6,447 nt of DNA from JBOFZL01 sp051655155 (lineage in GTDB: Bacteria; Bacillota; Clostridia; Peptostreptococcales; Filifactoraceae): NCBI GenBank assembly GCA_051655155.1, contig JBOFZL010000035.1:1-6447 (forward strand). Direction: 5' to 3'. The position numbers and the translations under genes are program-made. The notes below the pieces were generated by a model. It did not search any database, was not told where the DNA came from, and was given only the letters and a program-made list of their open reading frames with translations. Each line of letters opens with the position of its first letter. Positions within the stretch are counted from its first letter, which is position 1. Below are positions 1 to 4,534 of the stretch, piece after piece.

Positions 1-319
1 ACATACAATTAAATTTTATTAAAAAGGTAAGTTATAAATTATGTATATACAATCATAATATATAAAAAGTGAATAAAGAAAATTTATATAAAAAATAAGG
101 TGGATATAGAATAAAATAAATTTAATTAGGTTCATTCTACAAAAGTTTTGGAGAGATTAATTAAAATAAAAGATCATATTATAGAAATATAATATTTTAA
201 TATAAGGGATATCTATAATGTATGACTAATAAAATTTTTATGTATAGTAACACAAGTGATACATCGCATACACTTTACATTGTAAATATATTAAATAATG
301 TATTTTGTTCTCCTATTAC
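1..319. other. AT-rich non-coding region upstream of the rightward gene
   Basis: I see no gene here on either strand: all frames are broken by frequent TAA/TAG, and the few start codons open only very short frames without a ribosome binding site. The sequence is almost entirely A/T. A perfect TATAAT hexamer lies at 214-219, without a good -35 element at normal spacing, and a TTTACA hexamer lies at 274-279 without a good -10. Either could belong to the promoter of the gene starting at 335, but neither is convincing. Short dyads (176-183 with 188-195; 274-278 with 282-286) are no stronger than expected in such AT-rich DNA. Confidence 0.6.
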
Positions 320-326
320 AAAGGGG
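320..326 (+). promoter_or_regulatory. Ribosome binding site that fixes the start at 335
   Basis: AAAGGGG lies 8 nt before the ATG at 335. An in-frame TTG at 305 would add ten residues, but then this purine-rich site would fall inside the coding region and the TTG itself has no comparable site before it. The ATG at 335 is therefore the better start. Confidence 0.8.
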
Positions 327-334
327 TTGAGAGT

Positions 335-922
335 ATGTCTAGATATGAAATATTTACAGACAGAGATAAAAAAATTATCCAGCTAATAGCAGACTTAAAA
401 GTGGTGGATGTATTTGTAGTTGATAGCATTTTATTTAAAAATACTAAAACTACAAGAGTTGCACAAAGACGATTACAAAACTTATATGAGTTTAATAGAG
501 TTAAAAGATGGAGAATGAATCAAATAAGCAATTATATATATTATTTGGGCAAAAAACCTATAAATATAGATCATAGTATTCTAATGAGCCACTTTATAGC
601 AAATCTAAGTAACATTGGAGCTGAGATAATAGAGATAAAAAGAGAATGGCTAATATTTGAAGGAATTAGAATAGATTTATTTGTATCTTTTGTAATGAAT
701 GGAAAAAACTACACCTCTATAGTTGAAATAGAAAATACAAAGAATTTTCAAAGCAAGTATGATAAGTTAGAATCATACTTTTCAGGTAAAGAGTATAAAA
801 ACTTATTTTCTAATATTCCTCTTATAGTTTGTGTAAGTGATAAGCCATTTAATAAACGAATATTAGAGGTTATTCAAATTGATACAAAATTTAATAATAT
901 GAAAGAACTAATGTCTATATAA
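335..922 (+). CDS. Replication-relaxation-like protein (winged helix + nuclease-like domain)
   Basis: This 195-residue protein resembles the replication-relaxation (Replic_Relax) family found on plasmids and integrative elements of Firmicutes and Actinobacteria, where members are linked to plasmid replication or conjugative mobilisation. Residues about 8-60 (TDRDKKIIQLI through VKRWR) look like a winged helix-turn-helix ending in a basic stretch suited to DNA binding. A DHSILMSHF segment (79-87) matches the His-containing helix seen between the two halves of such proteins. The C-terminal half carries Asp114 in RIDLF and Glu131/Glu133 in VEIEN, followed by a KYDKLESYF helix; this pattern resembles a PD-(D/E)XK-type nuclease fold, possibly inactive. 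There is no signal peptide or membrane segment, so it should be cytoplasmic. The gene stands alone, convergent with the large minus-strand operon. The family call rests on pattern memory; the exact role is unknown. Confidence 0.68.
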   Translation: MSRYEIFTDRDKKIIQLIADLKVVDVFVVDSILFKNTKTTRVAQRRLQNLYEFNRVKRWRMNQISNYIYYLGKKPINIDHSILMSHFIANLSNIGAEIIEIKREWLIFEGIRIDLFVSFVMNGKNYTSIVEIENTKNFQSKYDKLESYFSGKEYKNLFSNIPLIVCVSDKPFNKRILEVIQIDTKFNNMKELMSI

Positions 923-989
923 AATATATACTTTAAGCTATAGATTATATAAATACAGCGAGACTTTCAAAATACATAGACTATACGAG

Positions 990-1054
990 AAAAGGTCTCA
1001 CTTTCTTAATATGATTAATTGGGGTTATATCATAAAATAAATGTAAGACCTTTT
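990..1054. repeat. Long imperfect hairpin between convergent genes
   Basis: AAAAGGTCT at 990-998 pairs perfectly with AGACCTTTT at 1046-1054, and inside it TATGAT (1010-1015) pairs with ATCATA (1029-1034). The 11-nt stretches between the two stems are equal in length and pair at several positions, so the whole segment folds as one stem with internal mismatches. It lies between two converging stop codons (922 and 1094) and may end transcription from either side. It is not a canonical terminator: the stem is mismatched and no separate T-run follows it on either strand. GAGACTTT at 960-967 can also pair with AAAGGTCTC at 991-999 (one bulge), giving a competing fold. The rest of 923-1093 shows nothing else. 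Confidence 0.5.
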
Positions 1055-1093
1055 GAGTAAAACTATATACTACACTAAACTAAAAAATATATA

Positions 1094-2035
1094 TTAACAA
1101 TGATCACAGCACTTTATTATCCCAGGTATAGTTATATTTATAATGCCATTGGCAGCTATCTTAGGTATTATAATATTTATACCGTTATATTCTGATATTT
1201 TATTAACAGTAGCGTCTTTTGGTACTATCACATTGTTTATATCAAAATCAAATTCATCTTCAAAATAATCCTTAAATACTACATTAATAGCATCTATATT
1301 ACCGTTATTTTCAATTGTAAAAGTATAGGTTAATTCTCCATTGCATTCAATATTTTCTTTATTTGCTTTTTTATTTATTATTAAACTTGCATACTGAATG
1401 TATACAACAACCTCATTTGTTTCTATAGGGGTGGTTATTTCATTAGAAGTTATAAAGCCTTTGTTCACTATATGTGTGTTTGATATAGCTGTATTTTTAA
1501 CCTTTACTTTAAAAGTAAATATAGAACTTACACCTGAAGGAATAGGGCTTCTTACTATAATGTCAATATTACTTACAGTAGAATTATCTGTAACTATTGC
1601 ATATGCGGTATTGATTAAAACCTTAGAACTTTTTTGTATATATTCAATACTAGAATCCAAGGCATCAGACAATTTTAAATTATTCAAAGGTGCTTTACCT
1701 GTATTTGTTACGACTACAGTATAGTCAAAGGTATCTCCAGGTTTTATATTTGTTATAGTCACATATTTGACTACAGAAATACTAGCGATACTAGTTTTGA
1801 TACATGTTGAAACTATATTTGATTGAATAGTACCATCAGTTTTTTTTATCCCATTTATTGTATATGAGTAGTTTAAATACGCTTGATTTTTAAATAAACA
1901 TAAACAATCAGTTTTAATGCAGGTTGAAACTATATTAGATTCAGTATTTCCATCAGTTTTTGTAACTCCATTTACAGTATAGGAGTAATTTAGAAGCCCT
2001 TTATTACTAAAAGTACATGCACAATTAGTTGACAT
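1094..2035 (-). CDS. Cysteine-rich DUF11 repeat protein, putative spore-surface or structural protein
   Basis: This 313-residue protein has no signal peptide, membrane segment or sortase motif. Residues 4-42 and 43-81 are two copies of a 39-residue unit with the pattern CxC...LNYSYT.NG..KTDG...SNIVSTCIKT. Two DUF11-like beta-sandwich domains follow, about 86-212 (KPGDTFDYTVVVTNTGKAPL motif) and 217-307 (NGELTYTFTIENNGNIDA motif). The protein ends in KCCDHC. Its ten cysteines (5, 7, 39, 44, 46, 78, 231, 309, 310, 313) sit almost entirely at the two ends, which suggests head-to-tail disulfide linking or metal binding. DUF11 domains are usually extracellular stalk modules; the missing export signal and the clustered cysteines instead fit proteins assembled on spores by the mother cell. 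It begins 24 bp after the 775-residue gene and is surely cotranscribed with it. DUF11 assignment is fairly secure; spore role is inference. Confidence 0.75.
   Translation of the reverse strand: MSTNCACTFSNKGLLNYSYTVNGVTKTDGNTESNIVSTCIKTDCLCLFKNQAYLNYSYTINGIKKTDGTIQSNIVSTCIKTSIASISVVKYVTITNIKPGDTFDYTVVVTNTGKAPLNNLKLSDALDSSIEYIQKSSKVLINTAYAIVTDNSTVSNIDIIVRSPIPSGVSSIFTFKVKVKNTAISNTHIVNKGFITSNEITTPIETNEVVVYIQYASLIINKKANKENIECNGELTYTFTIENNGNIDAINVVFKDYFEDEFDFDINNVIVPKDATVNKISEYNGINIIIPKIAANGIINITIPGIIKCCDHC
1793..2026 (-). repeat. Two tandem 117-bp coding repeats (39-residue CxC...C unit)
   Basis: Unit 1 covers 2026-1910 and unit 2 covers 1909-1793 with no linker. The encoded units are identical at 26 of 39 residues, with all three cysteines (unit positions 2, 4 and 36), the LNYSYT core and the ten-residue SNIVSTCIKT end conserved. 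The spared cysteines and the sharp boundary indicate an internal duplication kept under selection. Confidence 0.9.
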
Positions 2036-2044
2036 AAATTGTTA

Positions 2045-2049
2045 CCTCC
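2045..2049 (-). promoter_or_regulatory. Ribosome binding site of the 313-residue protein
   Basis: GGAGG on the minus strand lies 9 nt before the ATG at 2035 and within the 24-bp gap after the stop codon of the upstream gene (2060-2062). No promoter or terminator fits in that gap, which supports cotranscription. Confidence 0.85.
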
Positions 2050-2059
2050 ATATAGGTAT

Positions 2060-4387
2060 TTAAGTACAACTAAGTACTTTTACTTCAAATTCTAATTTTC
2101 GCTTAGAACTTGGAGCAATATCTCCTAAATTATATCCATTTATAAAATCTCCTGATGGAAAGGATGCTACAGGTTCAGTAGTTTCATCTATATACATTTT
2201 TGAAGATAACAACTCTACATTACCTAAATCTATTAAATTTTTTAACTCAGGGTCTTTAAATAAAACATCCTCAGCTAATGATGATCCTTTATTTTCTATA
2301 TTTATAATATAAACAAACGTATCTCCAAGATCTGCATTTAATGGTGCAGATTTTGATATAGACATATTAGGAACTGCATATACTCCAAGTATATAATCTT
2401 CAACTTCTCCATCCTTTGCAGGACCTAAAGAACGACTATCTTCAGCAGTTGAAACTGTTGAAATTGGAGTTAGGTTTTCAGTTGTAATTCTTAATCTTAT
2501 GAAAGTTTTTCCTGGTGATAATGTTAGATCTTTTGGCTTTATAAATATCAAAGGTACTGTTTGTAATCCACTAGATATACTAGGTACTTCGGATGACACA
2601 AATTCATTTACATTAAATATGCCATCTTTATTAAAATCTAACCATGCATATAATCTAGCAGTTTGTCCTGTGTTGTTTTTAACTTTTACATTTATCGTAT
2701 AGCTATTATCATTTATATTATATGGATTTAGAGGTATATTAGTTGGGCCGTCATTATCTAATAAAGAATTTCCATCACTATCAGAAGCATTATCCTCATC
2801 TACTGATATACTTCCTAAAGAAAGATTTTCTACAATAGTATGTCGAGGTCCATTATTAGCTAATTTAGATTTGTAATTAGCAGTTCCAAATACAGTTCCA
2901 TTTTCTGGTGCATTTCCATAATCAACTAAAACTTGTGCAAATATGCAGTTAGCACCATCTGCATTACTGCTTGGAAATCCTTTTGCAAAGTTTTCGAGCT
3001 TTGCAAATACTGGATTGTTACGGCTATCAAAGGTTAAGGTTGCTCTATATATTACACCTGCTTGTGACATAAAGTATATAAAGCCTTTATAATCCTTAAA
3101 TGATGAAAGCATATAAAATTGGTTACTATTTGTAGTTGGTATAACAGATAAATCTGTGGTTATTGCAGATTTAGTACCTGTAGGACTAATTTTTATCATT
3201 TTACTATTAGCTAAAGTAGTTGTATTTACTTCAAAGGAATATAAACTATTATCTGCTTGGTGCCATACAAAGTCCTGGATAGCAGAGCTTGTAGTAGCTA
3301 TAGTTTCAACATTTCCATACTTAGGAGAATACGGGTTTAAATTTAGTTTATATATATTATTTAGGTTTCCTTTAAAGTAAAATACACCTTTATCATCAAA
3401 AGTACCTAGATAATAGCCATTTCCATCTTGAGTTAAAGGTATATTAGATATATTTACTTTATATATTTTTGCATCAGATTCTATTCTATACAGATTATCT
3501 GTATATCTATCAAATGCATATAAAGTATGTTCAATTGGATTATACGCAAGAGCATTAAGTTGTAAATTCAAAGGTCCTACTGTTACGCTTGTACCTGTAA
3601 CTATATCTATCTCATATAATATGCTATTTCCATCACCTGATATTACATATCCAACAGGTTTACAGGGATATTGGTTATATGGACCAAATCCCATATAAAA
3701 AGATTGGTCTGTATTTTGGAATGTGAAGGAATAGTTAAGTGCTGTTGTAGGAATATATTCATTTATTGGACTTGCTATATTTAAAGTCTTTATTTCTTCA
3801 TCTGTTTTTACACCATTTATATTTAAGTTTGTGTAGTAGATTTCATAATTTGAACCAATGCTACAAGTAAATCTAGCACATCCAGATGAATCCGTTAAAT
3901 ATGATATACATTTATTATTAGACTTATCTCTAAGGGTTATATATATAGATGAAATAAATTCATCGCCACTAGTATAAGACCCATCTCTATTATTGTCTTT
4001 AAACAAGTAAACAGCTACATTTCCAATAACAGGTGATGTTTTTACCGTTAAGCAATAGTTTAAGATGCTATCTACTGATGGATCTGTAGATAAATTACTT
4101 TTTACCTGCATACAGGGATTAGCAATATATCCATCTGGATAGGTTAAACTAGCACAACTTAATTCATAGCTTGTAGGAGGCCATATTGTAGGAATATCTC
4201 GTACAATATATACTTCTGCATAAGTTCCTTGGATATAAAAATCTGCTAGACCATCTATTAGCTGATCATAATGCCATTCTGAGTAAGTTTGATCATAGAC
4301 TAGTGCAAATCCATATATATCTGTTATAGGTGTGTTTGTAGAGCAATTAAAGGCATTTACTCTCAAAAACTTATCATAATATGTCAT
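2060..4387 (-). CDS. Large mosaic surface-type protein: SdrD_B-like, beta-propeller, GEVED and DUF11 domains, no export signal
   Basis: This is a 775-residue protein. Residues 1-115 are an unrecognised region with cysteines at 15, 78, 92 and 112. About 120-190 is an SdrD_B-like fold with a calcium-type loop starting at Asp131 (DNNRDG...GDE). About 244-483 resembles the DUF6923-type beta-propeller (GYVISGDGNSILYEID, LNALAYNPIEHTLYA). About 487-669 is a GEVED domain: it opens VDYGNAPE, includes GPRHTI, has an EF-hand-like loop at 584-595 (DFNKDG...E) and closes DGEVEDYILGV. About 671-775 is DUF11-like (ADLGDTFVYIINIENKG), ending SCT. Such modules normally occur in secreted adhesins, yet the start MTYYDKFLRV is no signal peptide, and there is no LPxTG or C-terminal membrane helix. 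Ten cysteines occur: 15, 78, 92, 112, 160, 170, 175, 242, 481 and 774. As first gene of the operon it probably forms a structural partner of the 313-residue protein, possibly on the spore surface (inferred). No enzymatic motif is seen. Confidence 0.78.
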   Translation of the reverse strand: MTYYDKFLRVNAFNCSTNTPITDIYGFALVYDQTYSEWHYDQLIDGLADFYIQGTYAEVYIVRDIPTIWPPTSYELSCASLTYPDGYIANPCMQVKSNLSTDPSVDSILNYCLTVKTSPVIGNVAVYLFKDNNRDGSYTSGDEFISSIYITLRDKSNNKCISYLTDSSGCARFTCSIGSNYEIYYTNLNINGVKTDEEIKTLNIASPINEYIPTTALNYSFTFQNTDQSFYMGFGPYNQYPCKPVGYVISGDGNSILYEIDIVTGTSVTVGPLNLQLNALAYNPIEHTLYAFDRYTDNLYRIESDAKIYKVNISNIPLTQDGNGYYLGTFDDKGVFYFKGNLNNIYKLNLNPYSPKYGNVETIATTSSAIQDFVWHQADNSLYSFEVNTTTLANSKMIKISPTGTKSAITTDLSVIPTTNSNQFYMLSSFKDYKGFIYFMSQAGVIYRATLTFDSRNNPVFAKLENFAKGFPSSNADGANCIFAQVLVDYGNAPENGTVFGTANYKSKLANNGPRHTIVENLSLGSISVDEDNASDSDGNSLLDNDGPTNIPLNPYNINDNSYTINVKVKNNTGQTARLYAWLDFNKDGIFNVNEFVSSEVPSISSGLQTVPLIFIKPKDLTLSPGKTFIRLRITTENLTPISTVSTAEDSRSLGPAKDGEVEDYILGVYAVPNMSISKSAPLNADLGDTFVYIINIENKGSSLAEDVLFKDPELKNLIDLGNVELLSSKMYIDETTEPVASFPSGDFINGYNLGDIAPSSKRKLEFEVKVLSCT

Positions 4388-4395
4388 TTAAAGTT

Positions 4396-4404
4396 CACCT
4401 TCCT
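4396..4404 (-). promoter_or_regulatory. Ribosome binding site of the 775-residue protein
   Basis: AGGAAGGTG on the minus strand lies 8 nt before the ATG at 4387, a strong site that supports this start and hence the absence of an N-terminal signal peptide. Its first two bases overlap the end of the 18-bp inverted repeat. Confidence 0.85.
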
Positions 4405-4447
4405 AATTATATACATATTACTTTTTATATAATATGTATATAATTAG
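4403..4447. repeat. Perfect 18-bp inverted repeat in the operon's upstream region
   Basis: CTAATTATATACATATTA at 4403-4420 is the exact reverse complement of 4430-4447, separated by 9 nt (CTTTTTATA). The dyad covers the putative -10 element and touches the ribosome binding site. As DNA it could be an operator. As RNA, if transcription starts upstream, it would place a hairpin directly before the ribosome binding site. The arms are A/T except two G/C pairs, so the hairpin would be of modest stability. Confidence 0.75.
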
Positions 4448-4454
4448 ATATTGT
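4428..4454 (-). promoter_or_regulatory. Putative sigma-K-type (late mother-cell) promoter
   Basis: On the minus strand CATATTATA (4436-4428) matches the sigma-K -10 consensus CATANNNTA, and an AC dinucleotide within AACA (AC at 4454-4453) stands 16 nt upstream, as expected for the short sigma-K -35 element. A start near 4420 would give a leader of about 33 nt with a well-placed ribosome binding site. The consensus is short and AT-rich, so a chance match in this DNA is quite possible. A vegetative promoter using TTGTAA as -35 fits less well, because the nearest -10 spacing is poor. Confidence 0.42.
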
Positions 4455-4489
4455 TACAATAATACACATTATGATGGTTTATATTACAA

Positions 4490-4532
4490 ATAAAACACCT
4501 TTAATGTTTAAGTTGACTTAAAGGTGTTTTAT
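4490..4532 (-). terminator. Rho-independent terminator of the Cna_B-like protein gene
   Basis: A perfect 15-bp stem, ATAAAACACCTTTAA (4490-4504) with its complement at 4518-4532, encloses a 13-nt loop. On the minus strand the stem starts 2 nt after the stop codon (4537-4535), and its descending arm runs into TTTTATTTGT. This ends the upstream transcription unit and separates it from the two-gene operon. The sequence is nearly symmetric and could also act on the opposite strand. Confidence 0.88.
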
Positions 4533-4534
4533 AA

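Noticed and set aside
176..195. 8-bp inverted repeat ATATTATA / TATAATAT with 4-nt loop
   Set aside because: Pure A/T and short; expected by chance in this composition.
213..269. 18-codon minus-strand frame beginning MRCITCV
   Set aside because: No ribosome binding site, very short, and its two cysteines are the only notable point.
305..334. TTG start giving a ten-residue longer replication-relaxation-like protein
   Set aside because: The strong AAAGGGG site at 320-326 serves the ATG at 335, and the added residues show no family resemblance.
1398..1724. Plus-strand 108-codon open frame
   Set aside because: It lies antisense to the DUF11 protein gene, whose domains account for the sequence; the hydrophobic translation is an artefact of the opposite strand.
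2499..3380. Plus-strand open frames at 2499-2702 and 3156-3380
   Set aside because: Both are antisense to the GEVED and beta-propeller parts of the 775-residue protein and show no recognisable domain.
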